A DNA stretch of 64,000 nucleotides from Bacteroidota bacterium (lineage in GTDB: Bacteria > Bacteroidota > Bacteroidia > Bacteroidales > VadinHA17). The translations under genes were made by a program, and so were the position numbers. The DNA lies in the NCBI GenBank assembly GCA_029552825.1, contig JAKPDL010000014.1, positions 48,888-112,887 of the forward strand, in the 5' to 3' direction. Of the stretch, positions 39,029 through 47,559 are shown one piece after another. Below the pieces are notes generated by a model. It was not told the origin of the DNA. It saw only the letters and a program-made list of their open reading frames with translations, and ran no database searches. Each line of letters begins with the position of its first letter. The stretch's first letter is position 1.

Positions 39029-39372
39029 ATAGTGGAGTAGATAAGTAGTAAGTTTGCTTAGAATTTCTAAAGTAATTAAATTCTGTCGCATACTGTTAAA
39101 TATTTTTTTACAGCGTTTTGGGTATTTAATGAACTTTTAATTTCATTTTAAAGTTTATTTAATATAGATTTCCGATATTGGCTGTGGCAACTTTTCGGAT
39201 CCTGTTCTGTAATAATGTTCTTTCTGGCCTTTTTACTTTGTTTTTCAGTAAGAGCCCGTCACACGACGGGCTCTTGCTTCCTAATTAAAAATAATATAAA
39301 CTCGTTATTAGACATTATATTTCACTAAATTTGAATTTATTAGAGCTACAGGAGTTGATAATAAATAATGTC
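39029..39372 (+). other. Gene-free stretch before the opine-dehydrogenase-like gene
   Basis: About 344 bases without a coding region. It holds the 11-bp perfect hairpin at 39250-39275 and a -7-like box TAAATTTG at 39326-39333. I see no tRNA or other structured RNA in it. Confidence 0.6.
39250..39275. terminator. GC-rich hairpin, probable terminator of the two-component operon
   Basis: The arms aagagcccgtc (39250-39260) and gacgggctctt (39265-39275) are perfectly complementary over 11 bp with the loop acac. The stem is G+C-rich for this region. It is followed by gcttcctaatt rather than a clean T run, so termination is likely but not certain. Confidence 0.65.
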
Positions 39373-40476
39373 ATGGGAAAATCGGTTAAAAAGAACATTC
39401 ATAGGATTGCAGTTATTGGTGCCGGGCATGGTGGACTTGCAATGGCAGGTCATCTGGCAATAATGGGGCATCAGGTAAATCTATACAATCGCAGTGAGGA
39501 AAGACTCTGGGGTGTAAAGTCATCAGGTACAATAGAGGTGACAGGTGAGATTCATGGTTTCGGTAAAATATATCTGGCAACCACAAATATGAAAGAAGCT
39601 ATTGAAGGAGTTGAACTTATTATGGTTGTCGTACCGGCATATGCTCATAAATGGCTGGCAGAACAGATGGCTCCACATCTTGTTGATGGACAGATTGTTG
39701 TTCTTCATCCCGGAAGAACCTTTGGAGCTATTGAATTCAAGCAGGTTCTGCAAAGAATGAAAGTGAAAGCAGATGTGATTATTGCCGAAGCACAGACTTT
39801 TATTTATGCTTCCCGGGCAACAGGTCCATCCCAGGTTCATATTTTCAGAATCAAGCACTCAATACCTGTTGCTTCCATCAGGGCACATCTTATCCCCTAT
39901 GTAATAGATAAGTTAAGGCAGTTTTATCCTCAATTTGTTCCGGGTGACAATGTTTTCAAAACCAGCTTTGAGAATATTGGTAGTGTTTTTCACCCGGCAC
40001 TGTGTGTACTTAATGCAGGTTGGATAGAACACGATGTTGATTTTCAGTTTTACCATGAGGGAGCAACTATATCAGTTACAAAAGTGCTGGAAAGGATTGA
40101 CATGGAGCGTGTCAAGGTTGCTGAGGCTCTGGGGATAAGGGCAATTTCTGCCCGGCAATGGCTTTATATGGCATACAGTGTGGAAGGGAATACTCTTTAT
40201 GAAGCTATGAAAAAAAATGTGGGATACAGAGGTATTCTCGCTCCCAAATCATTGAAAGTGAGATATGTCGAAGAAGACATACCATGCAGCCTTGTACCTA
40301 TTGCATCAGTTGGTAAAATGCTGAAAGTTGATACTCCTGCAATAAATTCAGTGATATACCTCGGTTCTGCACTGAATGAGTGTGACTATTGGTCGAATGG
40401 CAGGACAGTCGAAAACCTTGGCATAGCAGGGATGAGTTTAAGGGACCTGAGACTTCTTGCAATTGGTGAAAAATAA
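39373..40476 (+). CDS. Octopine/nopaline (opine) dehydrogenase-family oxidoreductase
   Basis: A protein of about 367 aa. The N-terminal Rossmann fold has GAGHGG (16-21) for NAD(P), followed by SEERLW; the C-terminal opine-dehydrogenase helical domain contains NIGSVFHPALCVLNAGWIE, with the His and Asn that family members use in catalysis. Opine dehydrogenases reductively join an amino acid to a 2-oxo acid, or do the reverse. The substrate cannot be read here. A TTG at 39331 lies in frame inside a -7-like box, so the ATG at 39373 is preferred. A B12-protein gene starts 12 bp downstream, which suggests a shared pathway. Confidence 0.85.
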   Translation: MGKSVKKNIHRIAVIGAGHGGLAMAGHLAIMGHQVNLYNRSEERLWGVKSSGTIEVTGEIHGFGKIYLATTNMKEAIEGVELIMVVVPAYAHKWLAEQMAPHLVDGQIVVLHPGRTFGAIEFKQVLQRMKVKADVIIAEAQTFIYASRATGPSQVHIFRIKHSIPVASIRAHLIPYVIDKLRQFYPQFVPGDNVFKTSFENIGSVFHPALCVLNAGWIEHDVDFQFYHEGATISVTKVLERIDMERVKVAEALGIRAISARQWLYMAYSVEGNTLYEAMKKNVGYRGILAPKSLKVRYVEEDIPCSLVPIASVGKMLKVDTPAINSVIYLGSALNECDYWSNGRTVENLGIAGMSLRDLRLLAIGEK

Positions 40477-40488
40477 ATTTTCGGGAAG

Positions 40489-42117
40489 ATGAAAACAATT
40501 ATTGGTGCTGCCATCGGCAGTTGTGTGCATGTAAGCGGCCTTTATCATTTTTTGAAACTGGCAGAGGCAGAAGGTTATAAAGCTGAATCCCTCGGACCGG
40601 CAGTTCCGGTGTCGCGGCTTATTAAGATAATAGGTGAGAAGAAACCTGATATTGTTGCATTAAGTTACCGGCTGACACCTGAGACGGCGGCAGAAATTTT
40701 TTCTGATATTAAGGTTGCGCTTAAAAATACAGGGCTGGAAGGGATAAGAATAATATTCGGAGGCACTCCTCCTGTTGCTGCAGAAGCGGTTAAATCAGGG
40801 CTTTTCGAAAGGGTTTTTGACGGAACGGAACCGGTTGAGGAGTTAAAAAGATACCTGCGGGGCGGAGGTGTTTCTGATGAGAAAATCCTGTTTCCCGACA
40901 ATCTTGTAGAAAGAATAGAACAAAAATATCCTTATCCTCTGATACGGCACCATTTTGGAAGGCCGACTATTGAAGAAACGGTTGAAGGTGCAGCACTGAT
41001 TGCTGAGTGGGGGGTGCTGGATGTTTTATCAATAGGACCCGACCAGAATGCCCAGGAGCATTTCTTTCATCCTGAAGAGATGGATCATAGCCAGGACGGT
41101 GCAGGTGGTGTGCCGTTAAGAAAGCCGGAAGATCTGGAAGCTATATACAAAGCGACCCGGAGGGGCAACTTTCCCCTTGTCAGATGTTATGCTGGCACGC
41201 GCGATCTGCTTAAGTGGGCTGAGATGAGCGTAAAAACAATAAACAATGCATGGGGAGCTATTCCACTTACATGGTACAGTATGCTCGACGGACGTTCAAA
41301 ACGCCCGATACCTGAGGCAATAAGAGAGAATCAGGAAGTGATGCGATGGTATGCCCAAAGAGGGATACCTGTTGAAGTAAATGAGTCGCACCAGTGGAGT
41401 CTGCGCGATGCACACGATACGCTTGCAGTGGCAATGGCTTTCCTGGCTGCTTATAATGCCAAAAAAGCTGGCGTAAAATATTATGTGTCTCAATATATGT
41501 TTAATACTCCACCGGGCACCAGCGCTGCTATGGATATTGCAAAAATGCTGGCAAAAAATGAAATGATTGAGGAACTTATTGATAATGATTTCAAAGTATT
41601 CCGTCAGGTAAGAGCCGGCCTTGCTCATCTCTCACCCGAACCATCAATCGCAATGGGTCAACTGGCAGCATCAGCAGTGATAAGTCTAGCATTAAAGCCT
41701 CATATACTTCATGTTGTTGGATACAGCGAAGGTGATCATGCAATTAAGGCCGTTGAACTTATTCAGAGTTGTAATATTATTCATGGCGTATTAGGAAACG
41801 TACTCTACGGAATGCCAGGGATGACAAACGACAGAAAAGTTCAGGAAAGAAAAAATGAACTTAAAGCTGAGGCAAAAGTACTCCTCGATGAACTATGGCG
41901 CAGGGGTGAGGGTAAATCAGAAGATCCATGGACCGACGCCAGCAATATTTATGACGCAATAAAAACTGGATTGCTTGATACACCACACTTCCAGGGCATC
42001 TCTTATCTGTGTGGGAAAATAATAACCAGGATAATAGACGGCGCCTGTTATGCAGTTGACAGGGATACAGGAGAAAAGCTTACTGAAAAGGAAAGAATAA
42101 TGGAACTTAACCATTAA
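40489..42117 (+). CDS. N-terminal B12-binding domain plus unrecognised mutase-like domain, 542 aa
   Basis: Residues 1-125 form a cobalamin-binding fold. The family pattern is DxHxxG, 41 residues, SxL, 26-28 residues, GG. Here it reads C12-x-His14-x-x-Gly17, then exactly 41 residues, Ser59..Leu62, then 28 residues and Gly91-Gly92. His14 could therefore be the lower cobalt ligand (base-off/His-on), although the usual Asp is a Cys. Residues about 130-542 form a second domain containing LSIGPDQNAQEHFF, RCYAGTRDLLKWAE and VNESHQWSLRDAHD, probably an alpha/beta barrel like the glutamate mutase E subunit, but I cannot match it firmly. It probably performs a B12 rearrangement or methyl transfer linked to the opine dehydrogenase upstream. 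Confidence 0.75.
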   Translation: MKTIIGAAIGSCVHVSGLYHFLKLAEAEGYKAESLGPAVPVSRLIKIIGEKKPDIVALSYRLTPETAAEIFSDIKVALKNTGLEGIRIIFGGTPPVAAEAVKSGLFERVFDGTEPVEELKRYLRGGGVSDEKILFPDNLVERIEQKYPYPLIRHHFGRPTIEETVEGAALIAEWGVLDVLSIGPDQNAQEHFFHPEEMDHSQDGAGGVPLRKPEDLEAIYKATRRGNFPLVRCYAGTRDLLKWAEMSVKTINNAWGAIPLTWYSMLDGRSKRPIPEAIRENQEVMRWYAQRGIPVEVNESHQWSLRDAHDTLAVAMAFLAAYNAKKAGVKYYVSQYMFNTPPGTSAAMDIAKMLAKNEMIEELIDNDFKVFRQVRAGLAHLSPEPSIAMGQLAASAVISLALKPHILHVVGYSEGDHAIKAVELIQSCNIIHGVLGNVLYGMPGMTNDRKVQERKNELKAEAKVLLDELWRRGEGKSEDPWTDASNIYDAIKTGLLDTPHFQGISYLCGKIITRIIDGACYAVDRDTGEKLTEKERIMELNH

Positions 42118-42124
42118 ATAAAAA

Positions 42125-43336
42125 ATGGCAAACTATATAATTCTTGTTCTATGTTTAATTGTTTTTCTGGCTTATATATTTGACATAACCAGTAAATATA
42201 CCAGGATACCCGGAGTCATACTACTGATCTTACTGGGCATAGTTATTCAAATACTAACTGATATAACCGGCCTGAAGATTCCCAATCTAAAACCATTTTT
42301 ACCTGTTATTGGCACTATCGGGCTGATTCTTATTGTCCTTGAAGCAAGCCTTGATCTGAAGCTGGAGAGGAAGAAATCAAGATTGATATTAAATTCTGTG
42401 ATTTCAGCGGCTACCCTTTTTCTGGTTTTTACAGCAATAATGACATTTATTATTCGTAAATTCATGCATTACAGTTTGCACGATTCCCTTCTTAACACCA
42501 TACCATTTGGAGTGATTAGCAGTGCAATTGCCATTTCGGCCGCTATAAACCTTCCGGCAGAAAAAAGGGAATTTATCGTTTATGAAAGTTCAATCTCAGA
42601 TATAATTGGTATTCTGGTGTTTGATTTTGTATTGATTAATAATGGCGATGTAATTAAAGGGATTTTTACAAATTTTATACTTGGAGGCATATTAACTCTG
42701 ATAATTGCAATTATTATTACAGCCGCTCTTGCGTATCTTTTGTATAAATCAAAGTATCATGTGAATTATGTAATTATTCTGACAGCAGTCATCTGCGTAT
42801 ATGTTATGGCGAAGCTGGTACATCTGCCTGCTCTTTTTCTGATTCTTATTTTCGGCCTTGTAATGGCAAACAACAGACTTGTTGAGAATCCAATACTGAT
42901 GATAAGAGCCAATGTTGACTTTCAGAAATTCAGGACAGATCTCGAATCCTTCAAAAAAATAGTCGGAGAATTAACATTTCTTGTCAGGTCATTCTTTTTC
43001 ATAATGTTTGGATATTATGCAAATATTAAAGGATTATTGAATATTGAAAACATTATCACGGGACTTGCCATCACCTCATTCATTTTTATTTTACGATGGA
43101 TTTTTCTTGAAAAAATATTACGAATTAAGTCCATGCCACTTCTGTTCTTTGCACCACGTGGCCTGGTTACCATTCTTTTGTTTCTGAGTATCCCTGAGGT
43201 TTCAAAAATTCCTTTTGTAAATGAAGAAGTTATTACAATTGTCATAATGATGACAATAATTGTTTTAATGATTGGCAATATCACTTACAGGTCAGAAGAA
43301 GATTTGAGCCAACAGGAAGTTAAAGTAGATAATTAA
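42125..43336 (+). CDS. CPA-type cation:proton antiporter
   Basis: A 403-aa polytopic membrane protein with about 12 TM segments. It resembles the Na+/H+ exchanger superfamily: TRIPGVILLILLGI near residues 25-40, a GLILIVLEASLDL segment (TM3), acidic residues in SSISDIIGILVFD (about 155-167, the ion-binding pair region) and FAPRGLVTILLFL near 340-352. It should exchange Na+ or K+ for H+ across the inner membrane. It lies 7 bp after the B12 gene and so is probably co-transcribed with the opine-dehydrogenase/B12 pair. Confidence 0.85.
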   Translation: MANYIILVLCLIVFLAYIFDITSKYTRIPGVILLILLGIVIQILTDITGLKIPNLKPFLPVIGTIGLILIVLEASLDLKLERKKSRLILNSVISAATLFLVFTAIMTFIIRKFMHYSLHDSLLNTIPFGVISSAIAISAAINLPAEKREFIVYESSISDIIGILVFDFVLINNGDVIKGIFTNFILGGILTLIIAIIITAALAYLLYKSKYHVNYVIILTAVICVYVMAKLVHLPALFLILIFGLVMANNRLVENPILMIRANVDFQKFRTDLESFKKIVGELTFLVRSFFFIMFGYYANIKGLLNIENIITGLAITSFIFILRWIFLEKILRIKSMPLLFFAPRGLVTILLFLSIPEVSKIPFVNEEVITIVIMMTIIVLMIGNITYRSEEDLSQQEVKVDN

Positions 43337-43383
43337 TACAGCTTATTTGTTTTTTAATTTTAGGTGATTATAAAAGAACGGTC

Positions 43384-43765
43384 AAAAAATATAGATATTT
43401 TGAGTAAAAAATTTAGAGATATTTTTGTTCTATTATTATATATCTGAATTCAAGCTTTTTCAGGTAAAATGGGAAATATTCTTCAGAAACGTCATGGTAT
43501 TTGCGAATCTTTCTTTTGTATAACTCCAAAATTCTTCCAGTCCATTAATTTATACTTTTGCGGTAGCAAATTGTTTACCATGACCAACTTTTAAGTGACT
43601 CTTTCCGCAAATAATAAGTGAATCGTAATCTTTAAATTTATCTGAATAAAAAATAGAACCACATTTCCTTTTAGTTGTGCAACTTATTTTCGTTTAACTA
43701 TTTGTAAGTTTTACGACTTTTAACCGTGCATAAAAAACACGATTTTTTTGCCAACAAAATTTCTT
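43384..43765 (-). pseudogene. Decayed IS1595/ISXO2-type transposase fragment
   Basis: Reading the minus strand from about 43765 gives, in one frame, CWQKNRVFYARLKVVK, then past a stop codon GSIFYSDKFKDYDSL, SHLKVGHGKQFATAKV, a TAA, and INGLEEFWSYTKERF. One base is then missing near 43503, and the next frame continues KYHDVSEEYFPFYLKKLEFRY. This is the C-terminal half of IS1595/ISXO2 transposases (YTD, INGLEGFWS, KERL..YHGVS.E.F.LYLKELEFRYN). At least two stop codons, one clear frameshift (a second further on is likely), and a missing N-terminal half show a dead remnant. It separates the antiporter from the permease. Confidence 0.85.
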
Positions 43766-43828
43766 GAAATAAAAGCCTTGTTTTGTTTTCTATTTTTCTA
43801 ATAAATTCAAATGTTCTAATATCCATAA

Positions 43829-43867
43829 CACTAATTTAAATAATTATAAATTAGTGGCTGATTTTTT
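43829..43867 (+). terminator. Hairpin and T run just before the permease gene
   Basis: The arms cactaattta (43829-43838) and taaattagtg (43847-43856) are perfectly complementary over 10 bp with an 8-base loop, followed by ggctgatttttt. This is a terminator-type structure only 19 bases before the permease start codon, so it could end upstream transcripts or act as an attenuator. Confidence 0.65.
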
Positions 43868-43885
43868 ATAATTACCTAGTTATTT

Positions 43886-45355
43886 ATGCTACAGGAAGAG
43901 ACAAGTTTCAGAAAACGCGTAAATCTTTTTGACGGAGTTATGTTTGTTTCCGGGTCGATGATAGGATCCGGAATTTTTATTGTAAGTGCTGATATCGCCC
44001 GTAATGTGGGTTCGCCTGGCTGGCTGCTGATGGTGTGGCTTATTACAGGAATCATAACAATTATTGGAGCAATAAGTTATGGTGAACTTGCTGCAATGAT
44101 GCCAAATGTAGGAGGGCAATACGTTTTTCTGAAAGAAGCATACCATCCCCTTGTGGGATTTCTTTTCGGATGGACAACATTTCTTGTGATACAATGTGGT
44201 TCAATTGCAGCCGTGGCTGTTGGTTTCGCCAAATTTTCAGGTGTGCTGATTCCATGGATTTCCGAAAAAAACATTCTCTTCAGCATTGGACCCCTGAAAG
44301 TGAACACCACCCAGATTGTGGCAATGGCTTCGATACTGTTTCTGACCTGGATGAATACAAGGGGTATCGTCACAGGCAAAACAGTTCAGAATATTTTTTC
44401 GTCAACAAAAGTTATAGTTCTTCTGGGATTTATAATTCTCGGAATTCTTATTTCAAGAGGGGCAGAAGCCTGGAACATCAACAGGGAAATTTTCTGGGAT
44501 GCATCAAGAACGGGACCTGACAATGAGAATATACCAATATCGGGCTTAATGCTGGTAGCGGCAGTCGGCATGGCCCTGGTAGGGTCACTTTTTGCATCCG
44601 ATGCATGGTATAATATAACATTTATCTCGGGTGAGGTGATAAATCCACGTAAAGTGGTGCCACTGAGCCTGTTATTCGGGACGCTTATAGTCTCTGTGCT
44701 ATATATTCTGGCAAATTTAGTCTATATAAAATTTTTACCTGTGCGTGGAACGCCTGAGGGTATGACGGTACTGGAAAGAGGGATACAGTTTGCGACTGAC
44801 GATCGTGTGGCCACATCGGCTATGAGCGTTGTGGTTGGTGATTATGCAGCTATTATTATGGCTGTCTTTATTATGATAAGTACATTCGGTTGTAACAACG
44901 GACTGGTTATTTCAGGCGCAAGGGTTTATTATGCGATGGCACGCGACGGCCTTTTTTTCAAAAGGGTGGGAGAACTCAACAGCAGAGGCGTACCAGGTTT
45001 TGCAATTGCCGTTCAGGGCCTCTGGTCAATACTTCTTTGCCTTTCGGGCACTTACAGCCAGCTTCTCGATTATGTCATCTTTGCTGTGCTTCTTTTCTTT
45101 GCCCTTACAATCCTTTCAATATTCATACTCCGAAAGAAAAGGCCCGACATCCCCAGACCTTACAAAGCATTCGGATATCCGGTTGTACCAGCACTCTATA
45201 TTCTTACAACCGTGGTAATCATGATTATCCTTTTGATTTTCAAGCCGGGCTATACCTTCCCCGGTCTGGGAATTGTTATACTTGGTATTCCGGTTTTTTA
45301 TATATGGAACAGCTACCGGAAAAAGAATAATCATGATATTAAGAGAAGCCTTTGA
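43886..45355 (+). CDS. APC-family amino acid permease
   Basis: A 489-aa membrane protein with about 12 TM segments. The first, with the unwound Gly-rich motif (GSMIGSGIFIVSADIARNVG), and ISYGELAAMMPNVGGQYVFLKEAYHPLVGFLFGW match the amino acid-polyamine-organocation superfamily (LAT/APA type). It should import an amino acid by symport or exchange; the substrate cannot be told from sequence. It follows the opine-dehydrogenase/B12/antiporter group, so it may supply that pathway. It is separated from it by the transposase remnant and a terminator. Confidence 0.9.
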   Translation: MLQEETSFRKRVNLFDGVMFVSGSMIGSGIFIVSADIARNVGSPGWLLMVWLITGIITIIGAISYGELAAMMPNVGGQYVFLKEAYHPLVGFLFGWTTFLVIQCGSIAAVAVGFAKFSGVLIPWISEKNILFSIGPLKVNTTQIVAMASILFLTWMNTRGIVTGKTVQNIFSSTKVIVLLGFIILGILISRGAEAWNINREIFWDASRTGPDNENIPISGLMLVAAVGMALVGSLFASDAWYNITFISGEVINPRKVVPLSLLFGTLIVSVLYILANLVYIKFLPVRGTPEGMTVLERGIQFATDDRVATSAMSVVVGDYAAIIMAVFIMISTFGCNNGLVISGARVYYAMARDGLFFKRVGELNSRGVPGFAIAVQGLWSILLCLSGTYSQLLDYVIFAVLLFFALTILSIFILRKKRPDIPRPYKAFGYPVVPALYILTTVVIMIILLIFKPGYTFPGLGIVILGIPVFYIWNSYRKKNNHDIKRSL

Positions 45356-45414
45356 ATCATTATAATGAATGTACAGGTTCATTTTCTGCTTTATATATTT
45401 AAAAAGGTCTGATT

Positions 45415-45447
45415 TTTGTATATAGAATTAAGCAGATTTTACGTTTA
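45415..45447 (+). promoter_or_regulatory. Possible promoter for the propeller/barrel/CHAT operon
   Basis: TTTG at 45415-45418 is followed after 21 bases by TACGTTTA (45440-45447), a 7/8 match to the Bacteroidota -7 box TAnnTTTG. It would place the start of transcription near 45454, just before the ATG at 45472. Confidence 0.45.
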
Positions 45448-45471
45448 ATATATTAAAATCGGGCTGTTATT

Positions 45472-46461
45472 ATGTTCAAGGGATTCAGCTTAATAATATA
45501 TACTTTACTGCTGTTTCTGCTGATATTTTCCTCATGCGAAAGAAACGATTACGAGCTTTTTGATCCCGACACAGCAGGTACATGGACTCTTTACACCACA
45601 AAAGACGGTCTTCCGTCGAACAGCGTAGGAGACATCAGTCTCGATAGAAAGGGCAACCTGTGGGTCTCCTTCCCGGGGTACGGAATAGCAAAATACGATT
45701 ACCAGTCATGGCATGTATACCGCTCAACCACATCCCCTTTGATTAATGATATCGTAAACTGCCTTACTGTTTCTGCTGATGGCAACATAATATTTGGTAC
45801 TCTCGATGGGGTTTCTGTTCTTTCTGCTGAGGGTGTATGGACTTCTTATGTGGATCCTGTTAACACCATGGATGTAACAGCAGTAAAGGTGGCAAAAAAC
45901 GGCTGGATCTGGATTGGAACAAGAGATAAGGGATTTTATGTAAATACCGGAACGGGATACACCAATAATATTATTGCCGGATACGAGAGAGTAAGAGCAA
46001 TTGAAGAAGGAACTTCCGGAGCAATCTATATTGGTACAGAAAACGGGCTTGTAAAATGGCAGAACAACGTATATTCATACATTAAGAAAACCGATGGGTT
46101 GCCCGATGACCTCATAACATCGCTTAAGTTTGACAGCAGGCAACGACTCTGGGTTGGTACTGAAGCAGGAAAGAATGTTGTATGGTACGATGCCGGTGGC
46201 ACATTGCATAAAGTTAATTTAATGACCGGAAGTGACAGTGTCAGGATAAGGGATATTTTTGAGGACCGCCGTGGTCATATCTGGTTTGCAACATCAAGGA
46301 ACGGATTAATTAAGTACGATGGTGTAGTGCCTCGCTCTTTCAGAGAGTATAATGGCTTTCCTGAAAATAGCGTCACCTGCATCGGAGAAGATAAATTTGG
46401 TAACCTCTGGATAGGCCTCAAGAGTAAAGGACTTGTTAAATATGTGTTACCGATTGAATAA
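45472..46461 (+). CDS. Propeller lipoprotein (Reg_prop repeats), 329 aa
   Basis: A lipobox (FSSC, Cys22) marks an envelope lipoprotein. The mature part consists of six to seven Reg_prop/YWTD-like propeller repeats, recognisable by DRKGNLWVSFPGYGIAKYD, KNGWIWIGTRDKGF, GAIYIGTENGLVKW, SRQRLWVGTEAG, RRGHIWFATSRNGLIKYD and KFGNLWIGLKSKGLVKY. The same repeats form the sensor of hybrid two-component systems, but here no kinase is attached, so this is a stand-alone periplasmic or surface propeller, perhaps a scaffold or sensor. It is first in a four-gene operon with two barrel proteins and a TPR-CHAT protein. Confidence 0.85.
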   Translation: MFKGFSLIIYTLLLFLLIFSSCERNDYELFDPDTAGTWTLYTTKDGLPSNSVGDISLDRKGNLWVSFPGYGIAKYDYQSWHVYRSTTSPLINDIVNCLTVSADGNIIFGTLDGVSVLSAEGVWTSYVDPVNTMDVTAVKVAKNGWIWIGTRDKGFYVNTGTGYTNNIIAGYERVRAIEEGTSGAIYIGTENGLVKWQNNVYSYIKKTDGLPDDLITSLKFDSRQRLWVGTEAGKNVVWYDAGGTLHKVNLMTGSDSVRIRDIFEDRRGHIWFATSRNGLIKYDGVVPRSFREYNGFPENSVTCIGEDKFGNLWIGLKSKGLVKYVLPIE

Positions 46462-46473
46462 GGCATTGTTTAA

Positions 46474-47559
46474 ATGAACAGAACCATAAACATATTAGTG
46501 GCAGTGATACTGCTGATTTTCTCAGCAGCACCTGAGATTTACAGCCAATCACTCAGAGAGGAAAGGGACAAATATACACTTCTAACCATGCCTTACAATA
46601 TGAGACCTCTTACACTTTACAGGGGTCAGTTGAAAGCTGATGCAGGTTATAAATTTGCTGTAAAAGGCAGAAAATTCGATAATGATGGCAATCCTGTCCA
46701 GCTTCGCACCAGCGGTACGGGTTCGGTTTACCATTATTATTTTGCCGATATCAGATACGGATTGCTCGACTTTGTTGAGCTGGGAGCAGAAACAAGCTAT
46801 ATAAGACATGGAGTGCGTTCAGAGTCTGTGACCTATACTTCAGTATCACTTACCTCAGCCGAAAGAGTAACAGTAAACCAGTTGAAAGAGATAAAAGGCT
46901 TCAGCGATATTCTTTTTAATGCAACAGTCAGACTGCCAATAAAATACAAATGGTTCGACCTGAGTGCGAAAGGCGGAATATATGTTCCATCGGCAGAATA
47001 TAAACAGGATAAGCCTGAACACAGAATCACCAACATTACAGCGGCAGACTCATATACGGTAAATTACAAGTACAATTATACAAACGGATTCGGTGTACCG
47101 GTTTACCTGCTGGCTTCACAGGTGAAATTTACTTTCAGGAAACTTTCATTGCAGGCAGGCCTCACTTTCCGCACACCAGCAAGGGAAGGCACAAGTATAA
47201 GATGGGAGGAAAACCTGGTGGAGAAGACATTTATATATTATGACCAGTCCTATAAATATCTGCTCAGCGATGCATGGTTCGCCGACCTTGCTGTTCATTA
47301 CCAGGCAACCGGGTGGTTCGACATTTTCGTGAATGTGAGCAGAGAGAAAACAACAGGGGGCTGGACCGAATACTGGGGGAATAAATATAAAAACAGAGAA
47401 ACAGAACTTATAATGATAGAACCGTGCTTTGAACTCCAGATTTCACCGTCTCTTACAGTATGTCAGAATGCTGGGTTCCCTGTTGCAGGAAAAAACAGCG
47501 ATGCTCCTTTTTATTTATTTACGACCATACGGTTCAGTAATTTTCCATTCTTTAGATAA
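46474..47559 (+). CDS. Predicted outer-membrane beta-barrel protein A, 361 aa
   Basis: A signal peptide (about 1-25, ending EIYSQS) is followed by about 336 residues of alternating hydrophobic/polar strands such as LKADAGYKFAVKGRKF, YHYYFADIRYGLLDFVELG and DIFVNVSREKTTGGW. It ends in an aromatic strand (FTTIRFSNFPFFR) like outer-membrane barrels. I cannot name the family. Its stop codon is directly followed by the start of the next barrel gene (no gap), so the two are translationally coupled and may form a pair. Confidence 0.75.
   Translation: MNRTINILVAVILLIFSAAPEIYSQSLREERDKYTLLTMPYNMRPLTLYRGQLKADAGYKFAVKGRKFDNDGNPVQLRTSGTGSVYHYYFADIRYGLLDFVELGAETSYIRHGVRSESVTYTSVSLTSAERVTVNQLKEIKGFSDILFNATVRLPIKYKWFDLSAKGGIYVPSAEYKQDKPEHRITNITAADSYTVNYKYNYTNGFGVPVYLLASQVKFTFRKLSLQAGLTFRTPAREGTSIRWEENLVEKTFIYYDQSYKYLLSDAWFADLAVHYQATGWFDIFVNVSREKTTGGWTEYWGNKYKNRETELIMIEPCFELQISPSLTVCQNAGFPVAGKNSDAPFYLFTTIRFSNFPFFR

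Larger units (their letters stand above)
43337..43885. other. Gene-free stretch carrying a transposase remnant
   Basis: About 549 A/T-rich bases lie between the antiporter and the permease genes. They contain a decayed IS1595-type transposase fragment on the minus strand and, just before the permease, a terminator-type hairpin. Confidence 0.8.

Noticed and set aside
39029..39330. Possible small RNA or tRNA in the gap after the two-component operon
   Set aside because: Only the 39250-39275 hairpin stands out; no cloverleaf or other RNA pattern can be drawn.
44061..45330. Multiple open frames in alternate frames within the permease gene
   Set aside because: The main frame has a full 12-TM permease pattern; the others lack membrane topology or motifs and are shadows.
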